Below, one piece after another: positions 28,376 through 37,117 of a stretch of 64,000 bases of DNA (the stretch's first letter is position 1; every line of letters starts with the position of its first letter). A program made the translations under genes and the position numbers. The notes beneath the pieces are model-generated. The model did not search any database. It was not told the DNA's origin and saw only the letters and a list, made by a program, of their open reading frames with translations. The stretch lies in contig JAPKHC010000004.1 of NCBI GenBank assembly GCA_026647215.1, forward strand, positions 1 to 64,000, read 5' to 3'. The DNA comes from F1-120-MAGs118 sp013360535. GTDB taxonomy: Bacteria > Planctomycetota > UBA1135 > GCA-002686595.

Positions 28376-29137
28376 GTGTTCAGGGTCTGGTTGAAGTCGG
28401 GGGATCTCTCGCGCGCGTACGCGGGGCTGAGCAACGCGTTCGGCGCCGCAGTGCGCGCGTATTTCCGTGGGCGTTGGACGAGGGGCGAGCTCGTGGAGCG
28501 AATCGACGCGGCGGAAGCAGCGGCTTGGAGGGAGTTCTTCGACGAGTTCGCGGCGGGACGGATCGAGCGTGAAGTGCCGTGCCGAGTCGGGCTGGAGCGT
28601 GCGGCGCGTGCGGTGGGAGTGCGCTTCGAGGCCGCGGCGGAGCGCGAAGGAGTGCGTCCGCTGGAATCGGATCCGGCGGTGCGCGACGCCGCGGCGAAGC
28701 ATGCGTACGAGCACGCGTTCGCGCTGCTCGTGGCGACCGACGCGAACCACTGCCACGCGGCGGCGTGCGCAGCGGCGGACTTGACGGAGCGCGACGACAC
28801 GGAGAGGCGCGGCTACAGCCTCCTCGAACTGCACTTCGCCCATGGGCTGTCGCTCGAGGAGATCGCGCAACTGTGGCAGCGGCCACTCGCGACGGTCCGT
28901 CGCATCCACGAGGCGGCCCGCAACGACTACGCGGCTCACTTGCGCGAGATGACTGCGCAGTGTTTCGTGACACGCCCTGAGGACGCGGCGCTCGAGAGGG
29001 AATGCGACTTCCTGCTCGCGGCGTTCGCCCGGCCGGCGCCCGAACGCACGTGGGTGGCGCCGGATGCGCCGTTCGACACCCCAGCCGAACTGCGAACCGA
29101 ACTTCGGCGAACAGACAGGTTTCGGGGTCCGTCGTAG
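28376..29137 (+). CDS. Sigma-70-like regulator with degenerate region 2
   Basis: A 253-residue protein with a GTG start at 28376. It is paralogous to the sigma factor at 19885-20565: VRAYFRGRWTRGELVERID aligns with VRAYFRARWRSGALSNEID, LLELHFAHGLSLEEIAQLW with LLELRFEHGLSIGEIAARW, and PEDAALERECDFLLAAF with PSDAALERECDWMLEVL. Region 4 (HTH) is well kept, but where the paralogue has DDAVQEVWLDCL, the core-binding and -10 recognition helix, this protein has IDAAEAAAWREFFDEF, without the DxVQE signature. It may therefore be a weak or specialised sigma factor, or a DNA-binding regulator derived from one. No partner kinase or anti-sigma gene is adjacent. Confidence 0.7.
   Translation: MFRVWLKSGDLSRAYAGLSNAFGAAVRAYFRGRWTRGELVERIDAAEAAAWREFFDEFAAGRIEREVPCRVGLERAARAVGVRFEAAAEREGVRPLESDPAVRDAAAKHAYEHAFALLVATDANHCHAAACAAADLTERDDTERRGYSLLELHFAHGLSLEEIAQLWQRPLATVRRIHEAARNDYAAHLREMTAQCFVTRPEDAALERECDFLLAAFARPAPERTWVAPDAPFDTPAELRTELRRTDRFRGPS
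29097..29107 (+). promoter_or_regulatory. A/T-rich upstream motif, copy 6
   Basis: CCGAACTTCGG lies 87 bp upstream of the ATG at 29194, inside the end of the preceding sigma-like gene. GAACTT also resembles the -35 element of ECF sigma promoters. Part of the recurring motif set. Confidence 0.35.
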
Positions 29138-29193
29138 GGTGGGTCCGTGCCGGATTCGTGCGCATGTCGCGCCGGTCCGGCCGCCCCCCCTCG

Positions 29194-30981
29194 ATGAAGC
29201 TCCGCCTGCGCCGTTCGCTCTTTTGTGCCCTCGTCCTCACGTCGTTCACGGCGCTTGCCGGTGCCCAGTCGGCCAGCGAGGCGTGGCAGAGCCTGTTCGA
29301 CGGCGTCGCGCAGGTCGACGACCAGCACAACTCGATCGCCGCGACGGCGGACGGTGGTGCGGTCGTGTGCGGCTTCAGTTACGAGGAGGACGCGCCGGGA
29401 TCGGGGATCTTCGTCCCGCGCGCGGCGGTGCGCTCCCTCGACGCGAGCGGGCAGGTGCGCTGGACGCAGGTGTTCGCGAGCGGAGCCTTCGGCGGCACGG
29501 CCTTTCCGACGCGCGTCGCGCTCCAGCCCTCGGGCCGCGCGGTCGTCGGCGGAGCGACCGACTTCGGCGAGGACTGGTTCGTCGTGGGCTACGAGCCCAG
29601 CGGCGTGCAGGCCTTCGCGACGGTGTGGGACCTCAATTCGCAGCTGCTCGCGCAGCCCGCGGACCTCGCGCTCGACGCCGCCGGCAACATCTACCTGTGC
29701 GGCGACGTCAGCGACCCGACCTTCGGCGCAGCTCCAGCGGTGGCGAAGTTCTCGAGCAACGGCACGTTCCTGTGGAGCACGACCCTCGATGCCACGCTGC
29801 AGCTCACGACTGTGCGTGGCCTGGGCGTGGACGCCGGCGGCAACGTGTACGTCGCGGGCTCGCTCGCGTCCGGCTTCGCGTACGACTTCACCGTCGCCAA
29901 GCTCGACGCGAGCGGCACGTTCCAGTGGACGCGCAGCCACGGCTCGATCGATCCGAGCGGCAACGACTTCGGCCTCGACGTGCATGTCGATGCGGCCGGG
30001 CGCGTGCTCGCTGGCGGTTACGTCTCCAACGACCTGATGACGAGCATGGACGCGTCGTCGGTGGCCTACTCGTCGACGGGCCAGCTCCTGTGGCGAGCGG
30101 ACTGGGACGGTCCCAACGGCGCCTCGGAGTTCGTCAACGCGACGGCCTTCGACGACTTCGGGCGCATCCTGCTCGGCGGCTGGCGCTTCAGCAACGCCTT
30201 CGATCGTGAGGCCTTCGTCGTGGCCTTCGAGCCGGGCGGGACGCTCGCGTGGAGCCATGTGCTGGCGCAAGCGGGCACCGACGAGGAGGTGCTCACGCTC
30301 GCCACCGATGGCGGCGGTGCGGCACTGGCGGGTGGCATCTCGATGGGTTTCACCGGGCGCACCGGCTTCGTGAGCGTGCTCCGCCCCGACGGCACCCTCG
30401 CGGGCTCGTTCAGCTACGGCGCGTCGGCCGGCGACACGTATTTCCTCGGCGCCTGCGCGGGCGACGTCGGGCGCTGGTTCGCCGCGGGCCAGCTCGCGGC
30501 GCCCGGCACGGCTCCCGATGGACTCGCGCTCGCGTTCGACACGGGCGCGCTCGAGAGCTTCTGTCAGGCCGGGACGAGCTCGCAGGGCTGCGTCGCGACG
30601 CTGGGCGCGAGCGGCGTCCCGAGCGCGAGCGCGAGCAGCGGCTTCACGCTCACCGCGGGCGGCGTCGACGGCGTGCGGCAGGGACTCCTGTTCTACGGGC
30701 TCAATGGACGGGCCGCGCTGCCGTGGGGCACGGGCACGAGCTTCCTGTGCGTGAAGTCGCCGACGCAGCGCACCGGAGTGCAGCTCTCCGGCGGAACCGC
30801 CGGCAACTGCGACGGCCAGCTGTCGCTCGATTTCCTGCAGTTCGTCGCGGCCAATCCCGCGGCGCTCGGCGCTCCGCTGCAGGCGGGGGCCGTCGTTCAG
30901 GCGCAAGCCTGGTACCGCGACCCGCCGGCGTCGAAGAGCACGTCGCTCTCCAACGCGCTCGAGTTCCTCGTGCAGCCTTGA
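29194..30981 (+). CDS. Secreted beta-propeller protein with shared C-terminal domain
   Basis: A 595-residue protein. The ATG at 29194 is used (MKLRLRRSLFCALVLTSFTALAGAQS is a signal peptide); an ATG 30 bp earlier only adds a short polar leader. Residues about 27-450 contain delta-60/SBBP-type propeller blades: ATADGGAVVCGFSYEE, VALQPSGRAVVGGATDFGEDWFVVGYEPSG, LALDAAGNIYLCGDVSD, LGVDAGGNVYVAGSLASGFAYDFTVAKLDASG. Residues 456-595 are the shared four-cysteine domain (FCQAGTSSQGC, FLCVKSPTQR, QAWYRDPPASKST). No catalytic motif. It is likely a surface or extracellular binding protein. It ends 6 bp from the convergent lipoprotein gene. Confidence 0.85.
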   Translation: MKLRLRRSLFCALVLTSFTALAGAQSASEAWQSLFDGVAQVDDQHNSIAATADGGAVVCGFSYEEDAPGSGIFVPRAAVRSLDASGQVRWTQVFASGAFGGTAFPTRVALQPSGRAVVGGATDFGEDWFVVGYEPSGVQAFATVWDLNSQLLAQPADLALDAAGNIYLCGDVSDPTFGAAPAVAKFSSNGTFLWSTTLDATLQLTTVRGLGVDAGGNVYVAGSLASGFAYDFTVAKLDASGTFQWTRSHGSIDPSGNDFGLDVHVDAAGRVLAGGYVSNDLMTSMDASSVAYSSTGQLLWRADWDGPNGASEFVNATAFDDFGRILLGGWRFSNAFDREAFVVAFEPGGTLAWSHVLAQAGTDEEVLTLATDGGGAALAGGISMGFTGRTGFVSVLRPDGTLAGSFSYGASAGDTYFLGACAGDVGRWFAAGQLAAPGTAPDGLALAFDTGALESFCQAGTSSQGCVATLGASGVPSASASSGFTLTAGGVDGVRQGLLFYGLNGRAALPWGTGTSFLCVKSPTQRTGVQLSGGTAGNCDGQLSLDFLQFVAANPAALGAPLQAGAVVQAQAWYRDPPASKSTSLSNALEFLVQP

Positions 30982-30987
30982 CGCGCG

Positions 30988-31440
30988 TCACTGCTTCGCG
31001 AGCTCGAGCCCGCAGACGCGCAACGTGAAGTCGAACACGCCGTTCGACTTCAAGTGCAGGTTGCCGGACGTGTGAGCGTCGACCGGCGCGGCGAGGATCA
31101 TCACGAACAGCGACTTGCCCTGCGCGGGCAGGCTGCCAGTCGCGAACACGTCGCCGTCGAGACGGCCTTCGACGAGGAACTCGCCCTCACGCTCGCGCAC
31201 CAGCGCCTCGGCGAGCCGCGCCGAACCGATCGAGCCCGTGGCCGAGCCGTCGGCCGCGATCTCGACCACGACCGGAAAGGAGCCGTACTCCACCGCGAGG
31301 TCGCGGTCGAGGAACGTCGAGTCCCCCTTCCACGCACCGACGAGCCCGGCGGCGGGCGGAGCAGGCTTGGGCGACACGAGGCAGCAGCCGAGGGCCGTGG
31401 CGACGAGGACGAGCGCGGCGAGCAGGATCAGGTTTTTCAT
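30988..31440 (-). CDS. Small hypothetical lipoprotein
   Basis: A 150-residue protein starting at the ATG at 31440 (MKNLILLAALVLVATALGCCL), a lipoprotein signal with ATALGC as lipobox; the in-frame sequence upstream would hide it. The mature part opens GLVGAWKGDSTFLDRD and contains VVVEIAADGSATGSIGSARL, GEFLVEGRLDGDVFATGSL and NLHLKSNGVFDFTLRVCGLEL. This pattern of short strands measuring an added-weight effect resembles lipocalin-like or META-type small beta-barrels, but no family can be named. It is divergent from the FG-GAP protein gene across 289 bp, a region with no other recognisable gene. Confidence 0.72.
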   Translation of the reverse strand: MKNLILLAALVLVATALGCCLVSPKPAPPAAGLVGAWKGDSTFLDRDLAVEYGSFPVVVEIAADGSATGSIGSARLAEALVREREGEFLVEGRLDGDVFATGSLPAQGKSLFVMILAAPVDAHTSGNLHLKSNGVFDFTLRVCGLELAKQ

Positions 31441-31633
31441 GGCAGGGTTCCCGTTTCGAGGTGCGGGGATCCTCGTCGCGGCACGCGCTCCGGTCGCCAC
31501 AAGCCTGCGATCGCGAGCGCTTAGCGCCGCGAATCGAGGGGCCAACGCGGGCACACCAACGCTCTCGCAAACGTCACAGTCAGACTTCCACGCATCCACA
31601 CCCCATCAGGATGTGTCGACGATCGGGCAGGAT

Positions 31634-31644
31634 GGAACCTTCGG
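31634..31644 (+). promoter_or_regulatory. A/T-rich upstream motif, copy 7
   Basis: GGAACCTTCGG lies 86 bp upstream of the ATG at 31730. It matches the recurring set less tightly (GAACCTTCGG against CCGAACTTCGG of copy 6) but at the same distance. Function inferred. Confidence 0.3.
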
Positions 31645-31729
31645 ATCGGTCCAAGCGCCCACTCTGGCGAACGAGCGCTTCCGTCTTCGGACGCCCGCCG
31701 CCCCCCCCCTTTCGAGCCCGCTCCTTTTC

Positions 31730-33940
31730 ATGCCCCACTCCCCCTCCGCCGTCGCAGCGGCCCTGTCGCTGTGCGCTCTCGCCGTCGCTCCGGCCCGCGC
31801 CGCGCAGCTCTCGCCGACCTCCCAGTCGATCCCGGCGCGCAACCCGGCCGTCGGCGCCTCGGCCTACACCGGCCGCAAGCACCTGCACTTCCGCTCGAGC
31901 TTCGAGGCCTACGCGACCCGCGCCAACCTCGACGGGCTCGTGGCCAAGGACCTCGACGGCGACGGCTGGGTCGATCTGGTCGCGATGAAGACGTTCGAGG
32001 TGCTCGTGTTGAAGAACGTCGGCAACGGCGTGTTCGAGCGCGCGTGGCACGCCCCGACGGTCGAGCAGAACTCCGATCTGGTGATCGGCGACGTCGATGG
32101 CGACGGCCACGCGGACCTCGTGTACCCGACCTGGTCGACGAACGAGTTCTTCTGCGCGCTGGGCAACGGCGACGGCACCTTCGGAGCGCAGCAGGCGATC
32201 GCGACGAGCTCGATCCTCTACGGACTGCTCCTGGTCGACGTCGACGGCGACGGCCGCGCGGACGTGCTCAGCGTGCGCGGCGATTCCGATCAACTCGTGC
32301 TGCAGCGCTCGCTCGGCGGCGGCCAGTTCGCCGCCGAGGTCGCCTGGAGCACGGGAGCGACGCCCTACGGCCTCGACGCCGGCGACTTCGACGCCGACGG
32401 GCGGCTCGACGTCGCGACCGCGGACTACACCGGCGGCACCGTGAGCGTGTTCTTCGGCGCACCGGGCGGCACGTTCGTCAGCGGGCCGACGCTCCTCACT
32501 CCGGGCAGCCCATTCGACGTGACGGTGGCCGACTTCGACCACGACGGGCGCGCGGACATCGCCACAGCCGATGCCGCAAACGACGAGACTCAGGTGTACC
32601 TCGCCGGTCCCAACCGCACGTTCGCGGCGCCGACGGCGCGCAATCTTGCTCAGCAGCCGATCAAGCTCGTGCACGGCGACTTCAACGGCGACACCTTCGA
32701 GGACCTGCTGTGCGCGGGGTACAGCGCCGATCGCGTGTCGTGCCTGACCAACCGCGGTGACGGCACGTTCAACGGCAAGAACGACGCGCTCGCCGGCGTC
32801 GGGCCGTATCGCCTCGCGGTCGCGGACTTCGACAACGACGGCCGGCTCGACTTCGCGAGCGCCGACACCTTCGCGTCCATCGTTTCGGTGCATTTTGGCC
32901 TTGGAAACGGCAATTTCGGGACGCTGAGCAGCCGTCCGGTCGGAGCGGCGCCGGTCGGGCTCGCGAGCGGCGACCTCGACAACGACGGGCGCGTCGACCT
33001 CGTGAGCGCGAACTCCGGCTCCAACTCGGTCAGCGTGCTGCGCGCGACCGGCCCGGCGACCTTCGCGAACGCGACGAGCTTCGCCACGGGGCCCGGACCG
33101 CGGCACGTCGTCGTGGCCAGGCTCGACGGCGACGCGTTCCCCGAGCTCATCGTGAGCAACTCCGGCGCCGCGACGATCAGCGTGCTGCGCGGGCTCGGCG
33201 GCGCGAACTTCGCGGCCGCGGTGAACTACCCGACGGGCAACGCTCCGCAGGGACTGACCGTGGTCGACTGTGACGGCGACGGCCTGAACGACGTGGTCGT
33301 CGCCAACTCGGGCTCGAACACGACGAGCTTCTTGCGTGGGCTGGGCAACGGCACGCTCGCGGCGAAGGTCGACCGCGCGGCGGGCGCGGGGCCCAACGAC
33401 GTGCTCGTGGCGGACGTGAGCGGCGACGGCCTCGTCGACCTCGTCGTCGCCGAGGGACTGAGCAACAGCGTATCGGTCTCGCTCGGGCTCGGAGGCGGCA
33501 GCTTCGCGCCGCGCACGACGCTCGCGACGTGGCTCAACCCGATGCAGCTCGCGCTCGGCGACGTCACCGCCGACGGCAAGCTCGACCTCGTCGTCACCGA
33601 GTTCGGTCACATCGTCGGCTACAGCTACTGCGTGCTGCCCGGCCTCGGACAGGGCGCTTTCGGCGCGCGGACGCCATTCCCCTGCGGCTACGACCCGTTC
33701 GACGTCGTGCTCGCCGATTTCGACGGCGATGGCCTGCTCGACGTGGCGACGAGCTGCAACTATTCGCCCTACGTCGACCTGCGCCGCGGCGGCAGCGCCC
33801 GTCACCTCGAGGCACGCGACCTGTTCGGCGCCGGGGACCACTGCGCAGGCATGGTGGCCGCCGACTTCAACGGCGATGGCCGGCTCGATCTCGCGGTCGC
33901 GAACACCGCCAGCAACGACGTCTCGGTGATGCTGCAGTAG
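31730..33940 (+). CDS. Secreted FG-GAP/VCBS-repeat protein
   Basis: A 736-residue protein with signal peptide MPHSPSAVAAALSLCALAVAPARAAQ, which sets the start at 31730. Fourteen repeats of about 45-50 residues follow, each with a calcium-binding loop such as DLDGDGWVDLV, DVDGDGRADVL, DFDNDGRLDFA, DLDNDGRVDLV and finally DFNGDGRLDLAVANTASNDVSVMLQ. This is the FG-GAP/VCBS repeat that folds as integrin-type beta-propellers, enough for two seven-bladed rings. Unlike the neighbouring secreted proteins it ends directly after the last repeat, without the four-cysteine domain. Calcium binding is expected from the family. An adhesive or binding role outside the cell is likely. Confidence 0.9.
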   Translation: MPHSPSAVAAALSLCALAVAPARAAQLSPTSQSIPARNPAVGASAYTGRKHLHFRSSFEAYATRANLDGLVAKDLDGDGWVDLVAMKTFEVLVLKNVGNGVFERAWHAPTVEQNSDLVIGDVDGDGHADLVYPTWSTNEFFCALGNGDGTFGAQQAIATSSILYGLLLVDVDGDGRADVLSVRGDSDQLVLQRSLGGGQFAAEVAWSTGATPYGLDAGDFDADGRLDVATADYTGGTVSVFFGAPGGTFVSGPTLLTPGSPFDVTVADFDHDGRADIATADAANDETQVYLAGPNRTFAAPTARNLAQQPIKLVHGDFNGDTFEDLLCAGYSADRVSCLTNRGDGTFNGKNDALAGVGPYRLAVADFDNDGRLDFASADTFASIVSVHFGLGNGNFGTLSSRPVGAAPVGLASGDLDNDGRVDLVSANSGSNSVSVLRATGPATFANATSFATGPGPRHVVVARLDGDAFPELIVSNSGAATISVLRGLGGANFAAAVNYPTGNAPQGLTVVDCDGDGLNDVVVANSGSNTTSFLRGLGNGTLAAKVDRAAGAGPNDVLVADVSGDGLVDLVVAEGLSNSVSVSLGLGGGSFAPRTTLATWLNPMQLALGDVTADGKLDLVVTEFGHIVGYSYCVLPGLGQGAFGARTPFPCGYDPFDVVLADFDGDGLLDVATSCNYSPYVDLRRGGSARHLEARDLFGAGDHCAGMVAADFNGDGRLDLAVANTASNDVSVMLQ

Positions 33941-34102
33941 GCGAGCGGAAGCGCCATCGGTGGCCGAGCGCGGCCCGTGTCCGGAGTCCGGCGCGGGCCG
34001 CGTGCGTCGCGCTCCCCAGTGCAATCTCCCGCGCCGGGCGTTGACTGCCGGAACGGGGATGCCGACGATCCGTGGCGCGCCAACGGCTTCCCGGCCCCCC
34101 CC

Positions 34103-37039
34103 ATGAGCGCCAGATCGCAACCTCCGGAGGTTGAGAGAACCGCACGTTCGTCGCGGCCCGCGGAAGCGCGGCGCTGGCGCATCTGGATGGAACGCGCGAC
34201 GTTTCTTGCGCTGCTCCTGGTCGCGCAGTTCCTGCGCGAGGTGCCCGGCAGCGGTTTGAAGGAAGCGGTCATCTGGCTGCCGTCGGGAGTGGCGATCGCC
34301 GGAGTGTGGCGTCTGGGAGCGAGCAGTGGGTGGATCGTGGCGCTCGCGGCGCTCGTCGTGCGCCTGCAGGTCGGCTATCCGAACCTGATCGTCGTTTCTG
34401 GAATCCTCGGCGCCTGTGCGGAGGCGCTGCTCGGCGCGTGGCTCGCGCGCCGACTGCGCATCGACGGAGCCTTCGCGCGACTGGGCGACGTCGCGCGCCT
34501 GTTCGTGATCGCCGCGGTGGCGCCGCTCTCGAGCATGCTGCTGTCGTGGATCGGCCGCGCCCTGCCCGGCGAGGCGCAGTACGTGCCGTTCTACACCGGC
34601 TGGGATAGCTGGTGGCGCATGAACGCGCTCGGCATCCTGTGCGTGACGCCGATGATCGCGATTCTCGCGCGCGGCGAGCTCGCGAGCTGGAACGCGCGCC
34701 GGCGGCTCGAGGCCGCCGCGGTCTTCGCGACGCTGCTCGCCCTGCTCGCGCTGATGCTGAGCACGAGCACCATCGGCTCGACGTCGGTCCTGCTGCTCTA
34801 TGCGGTGCTTCCGATCGCGGCACTGGCGGCGGTGCGACTGGGCCCCCTGGGCGCCGCGAGCACGGCGGCGGTGGCCGCGATCTCGATCTACGCCGCGACG
34901 CTCGGCGGCTGGGGGCCGTTCATCGCGCTCCCGATCGACGAACGTGCGGGCGCTGTGCAGATCTTCACCTTCGCGGTGCTGACCGGCCCGCTGGTGCTCG
35001 GCGCGCTGATCGCCGAGCGCAAGCGCGACCACGACGTGATCCGCGGGCAGTCCCAAGTGCTCGAGCTGATCGCCACCGGTCAGTCGTCGAAGGCGGCGCT
35101 GGCGGAGCTGGTGCGCGGCATCGAGCTCCTGATCGGCGGTTCGCGGGTCTCGCTGCTCCTGCTCGAGGGGCGCAAGCTGCGGAACCTGCTGGCGCCATCG
35201 CTTCCCCGGGCCTGGTGCGAGCTCGTCGACGGCCTCGAGATCGGCCCGCGGCAGGGCTCCTGCGGCACTGCGGCGCACACCGGGGCGCCGAGCGTCGCCA
35301 GCGACATCGAGCACGACCTGAACTGGGAGCGCTTCCGCGAGGCCACGCGCCCGTTCGGCCTGTGCGCGTGCTGGTCGGTGCCCGTGCGCGACGCGAAGGG
35401 CAAGGTGCTGGGCACGTTCGCGGTCTACTTCGACGCACCACGCGCGCCAACGGCCGAAGAACTGCGGCTGCTCGAGCGCGCGGCGGCCTTGGCGGAAATC
35501 GCGCTGGAACGCGAGCGCAGCGCGGACCTGCTCGAGTCGATCAACCAGAACGTCAACGAGGGACTGTTCCGCACGTCGCGCGACCGCGGCTTCCACTACG
35601 CGAACGACGCGCTCGCGCGCATGCTCGGCTACGAGACGGCGCAACAGCTGATGGAAGTTCGACCGGAGGACCTGCACGTCGAGCCGGAACGCATGCTCGA
35701 GTTCCGCGCGCATATCGAGGCCTCGGGCGGGATCGCCAGCGACGAGTTCCTGCTGCGGCGGCGCGACGGATCGACGGTGTGGGCGCTGATCCGCGCCGCG
35801 GTGACGCGCGCGCCCGACGGCAGCACGCCGCACTACGACGGCGCGGTGGTCGACGTCACGGAGCGTCGTGGCCTCGAGGAGCGGTTGCGGCAGGCGCAGA
35901 AGATGGAGGCCGTCGGGCGCCTCGCCGGCGGGGTCGCGCACGACTTCAACAACCTGTTGATGGCGGTCGATGGGCACGCCGAGGCACTCGAGCAGGGCTC
36001 GCGCGACGAGACGACCCGGCGCGCCGCGCACCAGATCCTCGAGGCCTCCGAGCGCGCGGCCGGGCTCACGCGGCAGCTGCTCGCGTACAGCCGCCAGCAG
36101 GTGCTCTCGCCGCAGCTGCAGGACCTGACGCAGGTGGTCGACGAGATGGGCGCGCTGCTGCGGCGCGTGATCGGTGAGCACATCCGGCTCTCGATCCAGC
36201 ACGCCGAGCGCGGAATGCACGTCAACTGCGACCGCGTGCAGATCGAGCAGGTCGTGCTCAACCTCGCGATCAACGCGCGCGACGCCCTGCCGCAGGGTGG
36301 TTCGCTCGCGATCGACACGGAGCCGCTCGAGCTCGACGAACGCGCCACGCAGGGCCACGAGCACGTGCGCGCCGGACCGTTCGTCCGGTTGCGCGTGCGC
36401 GACGACGGGACGGGCATGGACGAGGAGACGCGCCAGCGCGCGTTCGATCCGTTCTTCACGACGAAGGAGCAGGGCAAGGGCACGGGACTTGGGCTCTCGA
36501 CGGTCTACGGGATCGTGCACCAGAGCGGCGGGATCGTCGCGCTCGACAGCGCTCTCGGCCTCGGCACGACCGTGTCGGTGTACTTGCCACGCGCGCCCAC
36601 CCCGCAGCAGGCGGCACCGGCGCCGGAGCGGCCGTCGACACAGGCGAGCGAGCGCGGCACGGGCCTCGTGCTCGTGGTCGAGGACGAGCCGATGGTGCGC
36701 GAGATCGTCACGGCCAACCTGCGCAGCGCCGGATACCAGGTGCTCGAAGCGAGCAACGGCGAGGAAGCGCTCGCGCTGGGCGAAAGGCGCGTGGCCGAGC
36801 TCGACCTCGTCATCACCGACCGCATCATGCCGCGCCTGGGCGGCGACGGGCTCGCGACGCAGCTGCGCCGCGCGCGCGCGGACCTTCCCGTGCTGTTCAT
36901 GTCGGGGTACGCCGAGACGCCGACGCCCACGAGCGTCGGCGAACCCGTCGCGCAGCTCGCGAAGCCATTCGCGCGCGCGGAGTTGCTCGCCAAGGTCGCC
37001 GCCCTCGCGGCGACGGCGCGCGCGCCCGTGGCCTCCTGA
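34103..37039 (+). CDS. Hybrid sensor histidine kinase with MASE1, GAF, PAS and receiver domains
   Basis: A 978-residue protein starting at the ATG at 34103. An N-terminal membrane domain of about eight helices (30-305), including LKEAVIWLPSGVAIAGVWRLG, matches MASE1. It is followed by a GAF domain (about 320-445, ending AKGKVLGTFAVYFDAP), a PAS domain (about 475-590, LESINQNVNEGLFRTSRD), HisKA with phospho-acceptor His613 in GGVAHDFNNLL, HATPase with N-box NLAINARDALP and G-boxes DDGTGM and GKGTGLGLS, and a receiver domain (855-970) with Asp906 in VITDRIMP and Lys954 in QLAKPF. The receiver lacks an output domain, so the signal passes to an unlinked partner. The ligand is unknown. Confidence 0.93.
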   Translation: MSARSQPPEVERTARSSRPAEARRWRIWMERATFLALLLVAQFLREVPGSGLKEAVIWLPSGVAIAGVWRLGASSGWIVALAALVVRLQVGYPNLIVVSGILGACAEALLGAWLARRLRIDGAFARLGDVARLFVIAAVAPLSSMLLSWIGRALPGEAQYVPFYTGWDSWWRMNALGILCVTPMIAILARGELASWNARRRLEAAAVFATLLALLALMLSTSTIGSTSVLLLYAVLPIAALAAVRLGPLGAASTAAVAAISIYAATLGGWGPFIALPIDERAGAVQIFTFAVLTGPLVLGALIAERKRDHDVIRGQSQVLELIATGQSSKAALAELVRGIELLIGGSRVSLLLLEGRKLRNLLAPSLPRAWCELVDGLEIGPRQGSCGTAAHTGAPSVASDIEHDLNWERFREATRPFGLCACWSVPVRDAKGKVLGTFAVYFDAPRAPTAEELRLLERAAALAEIALERERSADLLESINQNVNEGLFRTSRDRGFHYANDALARMLGYETAQQLMEVRPEDLHVEPERMLEFRAHIEASGGIASDEFLLRRRDGSTVWALIRAAVTRAPDGSTPHYDGAVVDVTERRGLEERLRQAQKMEAVGRLAGGVAHDFNNLLMAVDGHAEALEQGSRDETTRRAAHQILEASERAAGLTRQLLAYSRQQVLSPQLQDLTQVVDEMGALLRRVIGEHIRLSIQHAERGMHVNCDRVQIEQVVLNLAINARDALPQGGSLAIDTEPLELDERATQGHEHVRAGPFVRLRVRDDGTGMDEETRQRAFDPFFTTKEQGKGTGLGLSTVYGIVHQSGGIVALDSALGLGTTVSVYLPRAPTPQQAAPAPERPSTQASERGTGLVLVVEDEPMVREIVTANLRSAGYQVLEASNGEEALALGERRVAELDLVITDRIMPRLGGDGLATQLRRARADLPVLFMSGYAETPTPTSVGEPVAQLAKPFARAELLAKVAALAATARAPVAS

Positions 37040-37056
37040 GGATTGCCCCAAGCCGA

Positions 37057-37093
37057 CGCCCCCCGCGACTTCGTGCGGAAGTCGCGAGGGGCG
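37057..37093. terminator. Strong hairpin between convergent kinase and dehydrogenase genes
   Basis: CGCCCCCCGCGACTTC (37057-37072) pairs with GAAGTCGCGAGGGGCG (37078-37093): a 16-bp stem with a single mismatch and a 5-nt loop, located between the histidine-kinase stop and the convergent alcohol-dehydrogenase stop. No T-tract. Very likely a bidirectional transcription terminator. Confidence 0.7.
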
Positions 37094-37117
37094 TGGAACT
37101 GGCGCGCGGGGCGCGGC

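Noticed and set aside
31441..31729. The longest gene-free stretch (289 bp) as a hidden gene or small RNA
   Set aside because: It separates two divergent genes and must hold both promoters. One upstream box was noted, but no start with ribosome binding site or stable structure stood out.
31580..37051. Very long open frame on the minus strand opposite the FG-GAP protein and histidine kinase
   Set aside because: Its translation is rich in Arg, Ala, Glu and His with no recognisable domain, and both plus-strand genes have complete domain sets. At this GC content antisense frames stay open because stop codons are rare.
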